From positions 558,001 to 622,000 of the forward strand of contig NZ_FOMK01000002.1 in NCBI RefSeq assembly GCF_900112615.1: a DNA stretch of 64,000 bases. The letters are read 5' to 3'. Shown here in pieces: positions 51,768-60,973 of the stretch. The first letter of the stretch is position 1. Every line of letters begins with the position of its first letter. This DNA is from Chitinophaga sp. CF118. GTDB taxonomy: Bacteria; Bacteroidota; Bacteroidia; Chitinophagales; Chitinophagaceae. The notes beneath the pieces are model-generated. The model had not been told where the DNA came from. It worked only from the letters and a program-made list of their open reading frames with translations, and ran no database searches. The translations under genes and the position numbers were made by a program.

Positions 51768-52052
51768 TTACAAAAGGATCATATTGCGATTTATGAAACT
51801 TTGATACCTAGAACGTGTTTTTGAACAGTATTTGCTATTAAAATGTTCCGGTCTTCCATAATTCCCATTATCAGAATTAACACAACAAACATCAATCCAG
51901 GGAAAACTATCTTTATTAGTAAATGTTTGAGGTGTTGTTCTTTTTAATAATCCTGTATTTTCTAATATTCTTATGATCTTATCCGTAGATAATTCTTTGC
52001 TGTAATTTTCATCAGCACGAATTTCGTAATACCAGTATAAATTACTCCACAT
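51768..52052 (-). CDS. Small orphan protein, possibly frameshifted
   Basis: 94 residues, unrecognised. The first 64 (MWSNLYWYYEIRADENYSKE..., PWIDVCCVNSDNGN) read like a compact alpha/beta protein of the size of bacterial immunity proteins. The last 30 are Arg/Asn/Ser-rich and unprotein-like. Reading the next frame from the TATGG after GGGAAT gives MEDRNILIANTVQKHVLGIK and a stop at 51791, which fits a natural ending far better. A one-base frameshift near 51855-51860 is therefore likely. No toxin gene is adjacent. An immunity role is only suggested by size and isolation. Confidence 0.5.
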   Translation of the reverse strand: MWSNLYWYYEIRADENYSKELSTDKIIRILENTGLLKRTTPQTFTNKDSFPWIDVCCVNSDNGNYGRPEHFNSKYCSKTRSRYQSFINRNMILL

Positions 52053-52095
52053 TATTTTATCATTATTATATCGAAATTACAGCATATTAAGGATC

Positions 52096-54378
52096 TTATT
52101 CTTTATTCCTTTCAGGAGGTTCTACTCCCAACAGGTTCCTCACAAAGAAATCACGTTTCTTCTTTCTCCCATAAGGGCCGCCATCACTGTGATCCATACC
52201 GGGAACGACTAACAGGTCAAAATCTTTATTAGCTTTTATCAATGCATCTACTACGCGATACGTTGATTCAGGTGGTACATTATGATCGTTCTCCCCTACT
52301 ATCAGTAATAACTTACCCTGTAATTTCGAAGCATTGGTCACATTGGATTGTGCTTCATAATGGGGCCCAACAGGGTATCCCATCCATTGTTCATTCCACC
52401 ATTGTTTATCTACCCGGTTGTCATGACAACCACAGGCTGATACAGCTGCCTTGTAAAATTCAGGATGAAAAAGCAGTGCACCAGCGGCATTTTGCCCACC
52501 GGCGGAGGTGCCGTATAGTCCAACGCGGGTAGTATCAATATAGGGGTATTTAGCTGCCAGCGCTTTAATCCACAGGATACGGTCTGGCAAACCAGCGTCG
52601 GCAAGGTTATGCCAGCACATATCATGGAAGGCTTTGGACCGGTTGGCAGTTCCCATGCCGTCTATTTGTACGACGATAAAGCCCAATTCAGCCATGCTTT
52701 GCATCTCGCCGTAGGTCATGAAGGTTTTAGGGACAAAAGCGTCCTGTGGGCCTGCATAAATGTTTTCTATGACCGGATAACGGCGGGTACTATCGAAGTT
52801 ACGCGGACGGCAGACTACTCCCCAGATATCTGTTTGCCCATCTCTGGCTTTAGAATGGAATACTTCCGGGAAACGCATCCCCATCGCCAGGTAATCTTTC
52901 AGATCAGCTCTTTCTACTTCCATGAGCAGTTTACCATCTGTTGTGCGATGTAACTCGGTAACAGGAGGAAGATCCGGCCTTGAGTAAGTATCGAGGTAAT
53001 ATGTTTTTCCGGGTGAAAAACTAAGTGTATGCTGAGCGTTGGCTGTAGTTAGTTTTACTAAGTGAGTGCCATCGAAATTAATACGGTAATAATGGATGTT
53101 GTAAGGATCTTCTCCCGAATTCATACCACTTCCCCGAAACCATATTTCCCGCTTCTTTTCATCTACACTGTCTATTCCACGTACTACCCATGAACCAGTA
53201 GTGATTTCATTCTTAACCGTTCCTTTTAGAACATCTACAAGGTATAAACGATTCCAGCCATCCTTTTCGGAAGACCAGATCATCTCATTCGTATCGTCTA
53301 AATAATGAGTGAAAATTTGCTGCTCGTAGATAAAGGTATTCGTCTTTTCATCAATGATATTACGGGTATTGCCAGTTAATGCATCCACTTCTATTACCCG
53401 GAAACGCTGGTGTCCTCTATCTGCTTTCTCAAAAGTAAAATAACGGGGATCACTTTTACGCCAGCGCAGGTATGGCCTGCCCAGGAAATCGTAGATCTCT
53501 GTATTTACTTTCCCCATCTTTTTATCTGCCAGGTTAAATACAAACATCTCAAAACCTGTGAACGGATCGCCCGGCTGTGCGTATTCTTCTGTATCAAGTT
53601 TTGCCCTTGTTGAATTAGATAATGAAGAAAGCAGATGATATACCGGCTGAATAGTAACCGGGTTGATATGATATCCTACCAGGTATTTACTATCGGGCGA
53701 CCATTTCAATGCGCCATATGGTTTTTCTTTTGTACCATCTGTAGTGAAAGAAAATTCATCATTAGTACCTGCTGCTTTTACGAAGACATTACCATCTCTG
53801 ATAAAAGCGGTCCACTCTTTATTAGGCGATAAGCTATCTCCCACTGTACTATCATCATGATATTCCCAGCGACTATGCCGTATAAAACTACCATTGTCTG
53901 ATGATAACAATGGTGTTGCGGCCGGTGTACAGGTATAATTCAATAAATTACAACTGTACCACTTTCCTTTTACTTCTACTAATAACGCATTTCCCTTTTT
54001 AGGAAAAACCAGATCAGTAATGGGTAATTTGTTACTATGCAAAGTGGTATCCATTACAGCGGAGAGAGCTTCTGCCATCTTTTTATGATCAAAAGCCGGT
54101 CTTTTACTAGCCTTTAATACATCTGTAAACATGAATTCCGAGGTACTATCTGCCAGGATATTTTTATACCAGAAACCAGCTTCCCCGTTCTGCCACCTGG
54201 CTTTTACGGTTGTTTTATATGCTTTGTTACGGATGGTAGAATCCAGTAGTGCAGCATTACGATAGGCCTGTTTTTCTTCTTCCTGCGAAGGCCGGTATGC
54301 CGGAAGTAGTGACTGCGCATGTAATAGTTGCATGTTTGCGAACAGGCATCCTAATAATAATAATCTTCTTCGTTTCAT
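52096..54378 (-). CDS. S9 family peptidase, DPP IV-like
   Basis: 760 residues: a signal peptide (cleaved after LLHA), an N-terminal eight-bladed beta-propeller (about 40-520, WSPDSKYLVGYHINPV, DEKKREIWFRGSGMN) and a C-terminal alpha/beta hydrolase with the triad Ser625 (GLYGTSAGGQNAAG), Asp698 (VGENDHNVPPES) and His730 (GMDHSDGG). The dipeptidyl peptidase IV branch removes Xaa-Pro dipeptides from the N terminus in the periplasm, which would help degrade proline-rich peptides. A ribosome-binding-like AAAAGGAG precedes the ATG. It is monocistronic, 87 bases downstream of the DUF5007 gene on the same strand. Confidence 0.94.
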   Translation of the reverse strand: MKRRRLLLLGCLFANMQLLHAQSLLPAYRPSQEEEKQAYRNAALLDSTIRNKAYKTTVKARWQNGEAGFWYKNILADSTSEFMFTDVLKASKRPAFDHKKMAEALSAVMDTTLHSNKLPITDLVFPKKGNALLVEVKGKWYSCNLLNYTCTPAATPLLSSDNGSFIRHSRWEYHDDSTVGDSLSPNKEWTAFIRDGNVFVKAAGTNDEFSFTTDGTKEKPYGALKWSPDSKYLVGYHINPVTIQPVYHLLSSLSNSTRAKLDTEEYAQPGDPFTGFEMFVFNLADKKMGKVNTEIYDFLGRPYLRWRKSDPRYFTFEKADRGHQRFRVIEVDALTGNTRNIIDEKTNTFIYEQQIFTHYLDDTNEMIWSSEKDGWNRLYLVDVLKGTVKNEITTGSWVVRGIDSVDEKKREIWFRGSGMNSGEDPYNIHYYRINFDGTHLVKLTTANAQHTLSFSPGKTYYLDTYSRPDLPPVTELHRTTDGKLLMEVERADLKDYLAMGMRFPEVFHSKARDGQTDIWGVVCRPRNFDSTRRYPVIENIYAGPQDAFVPKTFMTYGEMQSMAELGFIVVQIDGMGTANRSKAFHDMCWHNLADAGLPDRILWIKALAAKYPYIDTTRVGLYGTSAGGQNAAGALLFHPEFYKAAVSACGCHDNRVDKQWWNEQWMGYPVGPHYEAQSNVTNASKLQGKLLLIVGENDHNVPPESTYRVVDALIKANKDFDLLVVPGMDHSDGGPYGRKKKRDFFVRNLLGVEPPERNKE

Positions 54379-54465
54379 TAACTCCTTTTTGATTAAGCTA
54401 TCTATAACAAGGGGTTATCGACCCCGAGGTATCAGGTAATTCAGGAACAAATTATTATCCCCTTC

Positions 54466-55419
54466 TTACACTTGTTTTCTTACTACGTTGCTCAAATGAA
54501 CTGTAACTGTATATGTTCCCTGTAAAAAATATTTGATTGTAAATACAGGATTGATATTAAGATTGATATCTGTGTATTGTGCTGCAATCCGGTAATAACA
54601 AATATATCCAGTCCAGCTGGATGCGCCTATAAAACACTGGTTGAACACCGGGAATTCCGGTGCAACCGGGAATTCATAGACATAGCCTGAATCGGTCTTT
54701 ACTTCCGGAAAGTAAGGGTCCCAATTGGAAAGCGTGGGACGGTCCCCTCTTTTTATAATCTCTCCTTTCGCGGCACTGAATGGCGTACCATTTTTATCTA
54801 CAAACTTCAGGATAATTTTATTCGGACCAGGCTGACGATTAACATCAATAACCAGTGCAGATGCATCCATACCGGTAAATACTTCCCCGACTGGTGTAGA
54901 AGTACTCCATGCTTTGTAGGTGAGATCATATTCGGTAGCCGGATTGATAATGATATCACATGCATTCTTCAATGTTCTGCCACCCCTAATATTAAACACG
55001 TTCACATCAATGGTATACGTTCCAGCCTCTACGTATCTGGTGGCTTGAGTGAGTTCAAGTCTGCCTCCGGTATGATTGATCTTGAAGGGTTTTACCAGAC
55101 TGTCTCCCAGTTTCTGATTCAGCAATGCCACTGTTGAATCTTCATAGGTAACAGCCCCCCTGTACACAGGTACATTCTGTGTTTTAGAAAAAAGGCTGTC
55201 CACTATTTCGCCTGTCGCTTTATTCCTGATCTGTAATAAGTCTGCATATAATGGATTGGTAGATCCGTCGGATTCTATGGGCTCTGAATATGTAGCAATC
55301 CCCTGCGGAACATTGAACGGATTGTTCTTGTAATAGATATTCTCTCCCAGATATCCCTCTGCCGGCTTCTTACAAGCGCAGCAAACGAATATTAGTATGT
55401 AAAACACTCCCCGTTTCAT
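54466..55419 (-). CDS. DUF5007-like surface lipoprotein
   Basis: 317 residues with an SPII leader (FVCCAC, lipidated Cys at 14-16) and a beta-rich body. Features such as YLGENIYYKNNPFNVPQGIA at the mature N terminus and the paired Ig-like halves match proteins annotated DUF5007 in Bacteroidota, found as accessory lipoproteins downstream of SusC/SusD. It starts 26 bases after the fasciclin gene and is the last member of a four-gene unit. It is probably a surface-exposed ligand-binding partner of the transporter. The family name is assigned from memory of its pattern and should be treated as probable. Confidence 0.75.
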   Translation of the reverse strand: MKRGVFYILIFVCCACKKPAEGYLGENIYYKNNPFNVPQGIATYSEPIESDGSTNPLYADLLQIRNKATGEIVDSLFSKTQNVPVYRGAVTYEDSTVALLNQKLGDSLVKPFKINHTGGRLELTQATRYVEAGTYTIDVNVFNIRGGRTLKNACDIIINPATEYDLTYKAWSTSTPVGEVFTGMDASALVIDVNRQPGPNKIILKFVDKNGTPFSAAKGEIIKRGDRPTLSNWDPYFPEVKTDSGYVYEFPVAPEFPVFNQCFIGASSWTGYICYYRIAAQYTDINLNINPVFTIKYFLQGTYTVTVHLSNVVRKQV

Positions 55420-55445
55420 AAGCGTTTAATTTAGGTGTTGATGAA

Positions 55446-56105
55446 TTAAAAACGTACGAAAATGTGCAGATTATTAAGCACGTGCAATACGCCTCCGCTC
55501 GATGTGAGAATGCCGGTAGTCTGGCACTGTGCGCGTCTGTCTGCATCCGGATCGTTCGGATCAGTGGTACCTGTATCCAGTGTACCTACTATCTTTGTAT
55601 AATACAGCAGGTATACCGGTGTATTAGACCACTGGTTATAAATTGGGTCCGTTTGTTTAATTTTCAGGATCGCTGCCGGCGTATTGCCCAGTGTAGTATA
55701 TTTCACGGAGGTTTCTGTTGCTGCTGCGACTGAAATGGCTTCACTGAACAGGTATTGTCTTACGGAATCTATCGTAATATCATTGTACATGTCATCCAGC
55801 GTATACCTGTTATTCTCATCGATTTGGCGTACTGAATCCAGTTTCATCCGGAGATAATTTGCTACAGCATAATCAGTAGGTGCGAAAAAGGTTTTGGCAG
55901 CATTCACTTCGTCTTTCAGATTATAGTGATCGATGATTGCTACAACTGTATCAAATAGCTGGAACTGTTGTTTTGCCAGGTAGTCGTATGTAGTGAGATC
56001 GGTGTGTGCATTACTAAGTCCTCCATCAGTAAGGTAAGCATCCTTCTTACAGGCAGTTGCCAGCAGCAGACAACAAACGAGTACCATATGAGTAAAGCGG
56101 ATCAT
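55446..56105 (-). CDS. Fasciclin-domain lipoprotein
   Basis: 219 residues. An SPII leader ends at Cys19 (LLLATAC), followed by one fasciclin (FAS1)-like domain (about 45-215): LFDTVVAIIDHYNLKDEVNAAKTFFAPTDYAVANYL matches the H1 box, and the C-terminal GGVLHVLNNLHIFV matches the H2 end of FAS1 domains. FAS1 domains mediate adhesion or polymer binding. The gene is sandwiched between SusD and DUF5007 genes with 25-26 base gaps, so it is part of the uptake complex operon and most likely anchored on the cell surface. Confidence 0.88.
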   Translation of the reverse strand: MIRFTHMVLVCCLLLATACKKDAYLTDGGLSNAHTDLTTYDYLAKQQFQLFDTVVAIIDHYNLKDEVNAAKTFFAPTDYAVANYLRMKLDSVRQIDENNRYTLDDMYNDITIDSVRQYLFSEAISVAAATETSVKYTTLGNTPAAILKIKQTDPIYNQWSNTPVYLLYYTKIVGTLDTGTTDPNDPDADRRAQCQTTGILTSSGGVLHVLNNLHIFVRF

Positions 56106-56130
56106 AAGAGAGCGATTTAAATTTTTAGCA

Positions 56131-57588
56131 TTACAATTTTCCTTTCCAATAGGGCGTTTGCACCAGCAATGAATTTGCAGTGATCAACACAGGATCAAGG
56201 GGCCAGTAATATTTGCCCTGCTGGAACTGGCTCGCAGAGATCTTGTCATCTCCGAATTTTACTTTCCCTGTCTTTTTAGCCAGGCGCACAAGATCATAAA
56301 AACGATGTCCTTCCAGGAATAGTTCTCTACCCCGTTCATCAATAACATCCTCAAATAGATCTTCATCTGTAGCTGTTGAAGGTGATAAACCTGCTAGTGC
56401 CCGGATCTGATCCAGCAGCGTACGCGCATCTCCGTAATTACCGGTAGCAGCCAGTGCTTCAGCTCTCAGCAGGGTGATATCTGACAGCCTGAAAATGATT
56501 ATATTATTGAATGCCAGCGGAGCGGTATTTCCAGTACCGGTATAAGTGATGTTACTATATTTGATACAGATTGGATCTGTAGAGCTCAGGAAGGCAAAGG
56601 CTTTGGTCCTTCTCAGGTCTGTGGTATCACTATACAGTGCTGATAAAGTGGTTATATTCAACGGAAGGTATGAAATACCCTGGTTGGTAGTCAGATACTC
56701 TGAGCGTAAAGTATAAAAAGCGATATTACCATCCGCAGCGCCTTCATTTGAAGCATTCTGTGCTATTTCAAAGATGCCTTCGGAAGATTTGCCATCGTAG
56801 ATATTCAGATAATTGTTCCTGTCCACAAAACTGTAAAGACCGCTGCTGATTACAGAGTCTGCAATCGGGGCACAGTTGGTATAATCGCCTTGCCAGGCGT
56901 AGATATGCGCCAGCAATGCATAAGCAGCACCTTTATTGGCACGCACAGCTTTATCGGACGAAACACCGTTTGACCATGGCAGGAAAATGATAGCTTGTTT
57001 CACATCGGCTATTGCCTGATCAAGTACTTCTTTTTCAGTTGCCCGTCCAATATTGGCAGAAGTAGCCACATCTTCTATTGCCTGCAATACTAATGGTACA
57101 CCACCCCATACACGTGCCATGTAGAAGTAACTGAAGGCCCGGGTAAAATAGGCCTCTCCCAGAAACTCCTGCTGCCTGTCTATAGCCATAGCGGGAATAT
57201 GTTTGATACAGCGGTTGGATTGATCGATGGTACGATAAAAGTTCTCATACCGGCGTAATTTCATCAGTGGCTCGTAAGTATTGGCGGCAGGAATAGAGAG
57301 TGACCAGAGGCAGTTTTTAATATTGTAAAATGCGTAATCACCGCTCCCGTAGGCAGAGCTTAATTCGTCGGTAGGAAGATCCCCGTAAGCATAGTAAGCC
57401 ATGCCATCGTTCAGCGCCATCCTCAGTAATCCATAACAGGCTGCCACAGCAGAATTAGCATCATCATCCGTACGCCAGATGCCACCATCATTGGCGGTAC
57501 TGTAAGGTTCCTTATCCAGGAATTTACTACAGGAAACAGTCGTACAGATGACTATCATCAATAGTAAATAAGCAATATACTTTTTCAT
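56131..57588 (-). CDS. RagB/SusD family lipoprotein
   Basis: 485 residues from the ATG at 57588, chosen for its SPII leader (MKKYIAYLLLMIVICTTVSC, Cys20). The longer frame would overlap the susC stop codon. Canonical SusD motifs are present: NSAVAACYGLLRMAL, YRTIDQSNRCIKHIP, FLGEAYFTRAFSYFYMARVWGGVPLV, RLSDITLLRAEALAATGN and ERGRELFLEGHRFYDLVRL. It pairs with the preceding SusC. No sigma or FecR genes accompany this pair. Confidence 0.95.
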   Translation of the reverse strand: MKKYIAYLLLMIVICTTVSCSKFLDKEPYSTANDGGIWRTDDDANSAVAACYGLLRMALNDGMAYYAYGDLPTDELSSAYGSGDYAFYNIKNCLWSLSIPAANTYEPLMKLRRYENFYRTIDQSNRCIKHIPAMAIDRQQEFLGEAYFTRAFSYFYMARVWGGVPLVLQAIEDVATSANIGRATEKEVLDQAIADVKQAIIFLPWSNGVSSDKAVRANKGAAYALLAHIYAWQGDYTNCAPIADSVISSGLYSFVDRNNYLNIYDGKSSEGIFEIAQNASNEGAADGNIAFYTLRSEYLTTNQGISYLPLNITTLSALYSDTTDLRRTKAFAFLSSTDPICIKYSNITYTGTGNTAPLAFNNIIIFRLSDITLLRAEALAATGNYGDARTLLDQIRALAGLSPSTATDEDLFEDVIDERGRELFLEGHRFYDLVRLAKKTGKVKFGDDKISASQFQQGKYYWPLDPVLITANSLLVQTPYWKGKL

Positions 57589-57608
57589 ACAATATTTTTT
57601 CGTAGTGA

Positions 57609-60600
57609 TCATAACTGTACCTGTAAGCCCAGTGTATATTTTTTAGGAAGCGGATAATCGTTCCCGCTGGAATAGCCGGTAGCATCTATCAGTTCCGGGT
57701 CCGGTACGGAAGCATTAGATAATACAAAAACATTGTCCAGCATCCCAAACAGGCGCAGGCCGCCTATCTTCAGCCGTTTAACCAATCCCGGGGAGAAACT
57801 GTATCCCAGCATGATATTTTTCATTCTGAAGAAACTGGCATCTTCCACAAAGTTGGAGTTGGCAATATTCCATTTGTCTACGTTATTGCTCAACAGTGAG
57901 CCATATTGTGCATTATCTCCTTCCTGCTGCCAGAAGGTAGCTCCTTTGAAATCTGATGCTGGTCCGGAGTTATATCCCCAGGTTGAAGCGATACTATAAC
58001 TGGAGCCATTCAGTTTATCAGACAGATAACCATTCCACAATTTCCGTCCACTGATAAATGTACAAAGCACGGATACTGAAAATCCTTTGTAGGTGAAGGT
58101 ATTCGTTATCCCTCCTGTAACATGCGCCTGCGGATCGCCGTAAGACACTTTATCCAGCAGATCTATTTTATAATCGCCGTTCTGATCTACAAGAATAGGA
58201 TCGCCTGCAGCATAAGGATTGCCACCGTTGAAAGTTAACCGCTTGCCGGTTAAAGGATCTGCCGGTACGTCCGAATCTTTTGAATACACGCCATTCACTT
58301 TCCATACTTTGTAGGTGAACATAGGACGGCCGACTGTAAGCGTTTGCTGCATCCACGGTGGTCCTGCAATCAGATCCCGGTTATTATTTGGGAGTTGGGT
58401 AATATAGTTTTTGTTAAAGGCGATATTGAAGTTGGTATTCCATTGTAGCTTCCAGGAAGAGGGGAAGTTAGAAGTATTTAAAGTCAGTTCTATACCGGTA
58501 TTGCGGAAGCTGACCAGGTTACCGGAATAGAAAGAATAACCGGTTGTTCCGCGGGCCAGTACATTATCCAGGTATACATTTTTACCATCTCGTGCGTACC
58601 AGTCGGCCGTTAATGAAATACGGTCATTCAGGAAGTTCATATCCACCCCGATATTCGTTTGCGGATAACTTTCCCAGGTAAGATTTTTGTTTGCTGCAGG
58701 AGCATTATAATCAGGATATACGATTGTAGTCCCGTTATAATTAGACATATTACCTACTACACCATTTCCCAGGGAGGAAGCGTAATAATTCGCATTGGTG
58801 GTGAGTGCCTGATACTTAGCATAATAATTAGAAGGATCATTACCGGTAACACCATAGCTGCCTCTGAATTTCAGAAAGCTTACCACTTTTTTAGCCGGTT
58901 TAAAGAAGGGTTCTTCAGAAACAATCCATCCTGCCGATGCGGAATAGAAATTGCCCCAACGGTTGTTTGTACTGTATTTGGAAGAAGCATCCCGCCGGTA
59001 GCTACCGGAAAACAGGTAGCGGTCTTTGAATTCGTAGCTCAGTCGCCCAAACCATGACAACCGGGCTCTTTCTTCTAAATGTGACTGAGCATACAGGTTA
59101 TTACCGCGGGAGATTCCATCGATAGTTTGCAGACCACCAACGGTCAGATTATTTCCTTCTGCATAGGTATATTTATTCTGCTGGTTCTCTGCCCCTTGTC
59201 CTAATACTGCGCTCACACTATGTTTCCCCATGATCTTTGACCAGTTGAGATAATTCTCTATTTCCCAGCGGGCCGTCAGATTATTAAAGTTATAGGCATC
59301 ATTCCGGTTGTTTGGATTAATAGATTTATCCTTGTAATAGTCGCGCCGGTTATTATTATAATTGTGGGAGAATGAGCTGGAAAACACAAGGTTTTTTGCC
59401 AGTGTATCTGTAAGCTTCACATTACTGGTAAGGTATAAGTAATTATCCTTATCCAGTGCATTCCCGTATGAACCCTGGTAAGCAGCCACTTGCTGAGGAG
59501 TTACATCCCAGAAAGAGGAAGGGAAGCTCCAGGTACTGAAGGGATAACGGCTGCCATCGCCAGTTCCATGTTTCACCTGTACAAAAGAAGGCAGGATATC
59601 TATCGCGATATTTATTTTTTTACCTGGGTTCAGGGAGAGGAACAGATGTGGAGATAAACGTTTCATGTAGTAACCCCTCATCACCCCTTCTTCCTTATAT
59701 CCATTTACAGACAAGCGGTAGCTATATCCGGTTGTTGCCGCACTCACGCTTGCGTCTATATTATTTATAGAAGCATTTTGTAGGAAGATACCCTGCCAGT
59801 CTGTATTATTATTAAAAGCAGGGTTCAGACTGTCTGTCAGGAATACGCTCAGGTTCTGAAAGTTGCTGTAGCCGCTTTTATACAGCATTTCCATCTTCAG
59901 TCTTCTTTCTGCCGTACCCACCAGCATAGGTTTCATGGCCGGTTTCTGGGCAATACCGGTATAATAGGATAGCGTATATTGTGGTGTCCCTGTTTTAGGC
60001 CGTTTTGTCTTTACCAGGATTACGCCGTTGGCCGCCCTTGCGCCATAGATAGCAGCAGCCGATGCATCCTTTAATACATCGATAGATTCGATGTCGTTAG
60101 GATTCATAGCCGTCAGCGGGTTATTGTTATAGGAGCCATTATTGGCCGGCAGCATATCATTTACGTTATAGATAATTCCATCTATCACATAAAGCGGATT
60201 ACTCACACCACCTAAGGTAACGCTGTTGCTACCACGAACATTTACGATTCCATTACTACCCGGCTCTCCGGAAACGCTTAACACAGAGAGGCCGGCTACA
60301 CGCCCCTGCAACATCTGGTCGAAAGTAGCATAGGGGATGTTCTCAATATCCTTTCCTTTTACGGAGGATACAGCACCGGTTGTTTTTCTGCGCTGAATAT
60401 CCTGGTAGCCGATTACCACCACATCATTCAGTCCTTTCACATCTTCTACCAGCTGGATGTCCAGCGATGATTTTGCTTTTAATTCCTGTGTTTGATAACC
60501 TACAAAACTGATAATGACAACCGGGTTGGCGGATTTCAATTCAAGGGTATATTGTCCTTTATCGTTGGTAGTAGTTCCCTGTTTAGTGCCTTTTTCCCGG

Positions 60601-60746
60601 ACTACTACACCGGGTATGGGGGTTGCTGATTTTTTGTCTGTTACCGTTCCGGATATTTTCACCTGACCAAACAGTACATGCGGTAGGAGCAGCAATAGAC
60701 ATATGCCAATAAGAGGCACCTTCAGATAAGTAAACTGATAGCTCAT
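57609..60746 (-). CDS. SusC/RagA TonB-linked outer membrane transporter (no STN domain)
   Basis: 1045 residues: a signal peptide (cleaved after LFG), a carboxypeptidase-D-like domain (about 30-110, TPIPGVVVREKGTKQGTTTNDKGQYTLEL), the DVVVIGYQ box, a plug (NPLYVIDGIIYNVN, DIESIDVLKDASAAAIYGARAANGVI) and a beta-barrel ending PKKYTLGLQVQL. It lacks the N-terminal STN domain of the other two SusC proteins, consistent with the absence of a FecR/ECF pair. Its regulation must therefore be of another kind. It is the first gene of a SusC-SusD-fasciclin-DUF5007 operon. Confidence 0.96.
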   Translation of the reverse strand: MSYQFTYLKVPLIGICLLLLLPHVLFGQVKISGTVTDKKSATPIPGVVVREKGTKQGTTTNDKGQYTLELKSANPVVIISFVGYQTQELKAKSSLDIQLVEDVKGLNDVVVIGYQDIQRRKTTGAVSSVKGKDIENIPYATFDQMLQGRVAGLSVLSVSGEPGSNGIVNVRGSNSVTLGGVSNPLYVIDGIIYNVNDMLPANNGSYNNNPLTAMNPNDIESIDVLKDASAAAIYGARAANGVILVKTKRPKTGTPQYTLSYYTGIAQKPAMKPMLVGTAERRLKMEMLYKSGYSNFQNLSVFLTDSLNPAFNNNTDWQGIFLQNASINNIDASVSAATTGYSYRLSVNGYKEEGVMRGYYMKRLSPHLFLSLNPGKKINIAIDILPSFVQVKHGTGDGSRYPFSTWSFPSSFWDVTPQQVAAYQGSYGNALDKDNYLYLTSNVKLTDTLAKNLVFSSSFSHNYNNNRRDYYKDKSINPNNRNDAYNFNNLTARWEIENYLNWSKIMGKHSVSAVLGQGAENQQNKYTYAEGNNLTVGGLQTIDGISRGNNLYAQSHLEERARLSWFGRLSYEFKDRYLFSGSYRRDASSKYSTNNRWGNFYSASAGWIVSEEPFFKPAKKVVSFLKFRGSYGVTGNDPSNYYAKYQALTTNANYYASSLGNGVVGNMSNYNGTTIVYPDYNAPAANKNLTWESYPQTNIGVDMNFLNDRISLTADWYARDGKNVYLDNVLARGTTGYSFYSGNLVSFRNTGIELTLNTSNFPSSWKLQWNTNFNIAFNKNYITQLPNNNRDLIAGPPWMQQTLTVGRPMFTYKVWKVNGVYSKDSDVPADPLTGKRLTFNGGNPYAAGDPILVDQNGDYKIDLLDKVSYGDPQAHVTGGITNTFTYKGFSVSVLCTFISGRKLWNGYLSDKLNGSSYSIASTWGYNSGPASDFKGATFWQQEGDNAQYGSLLSNNVDKWNIANSNFVEDASFFRMKNIMLGYSFSPGLVKRLKIGGLRLFGMLDNVFVLSNASVPDPELIDATGYSSGNDYPLPKKYTLGLQVQL

Positions 60747-60924
60747 TGTTGCAATTAATTAGAATGTAACGGATAATTACGGGCGCTGATAATTCTTACA
60801 ATAATTGGTTGATAATCTCCTTGGAAAGCAGCTACATGCGACAGCCGGCATGTACACAAATAGGTAGCTTGTAATATTATAAATCTACTGCGTTCATCCT
60901 CTTATCCATTTGCAGATTTTAACT

Positions 60925-60938
60925 ATTTGTTTACAAAT
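60925..60938. promoter_or_regulatory. Small palindrome upstream of the aldo/keto reductase
   Basis: ATTTGT-TT-ACAAAT is a perfect inverted repeat 36 bases before the aldo/keto reductase ATG, within the 227-base divergent region shared with susC. It could be an operator; there is no further support. Confidence 0.3.
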
Positions 60939-60973
60939 AACAACTATCTTGGACATCCTAAATAATAGCTATT

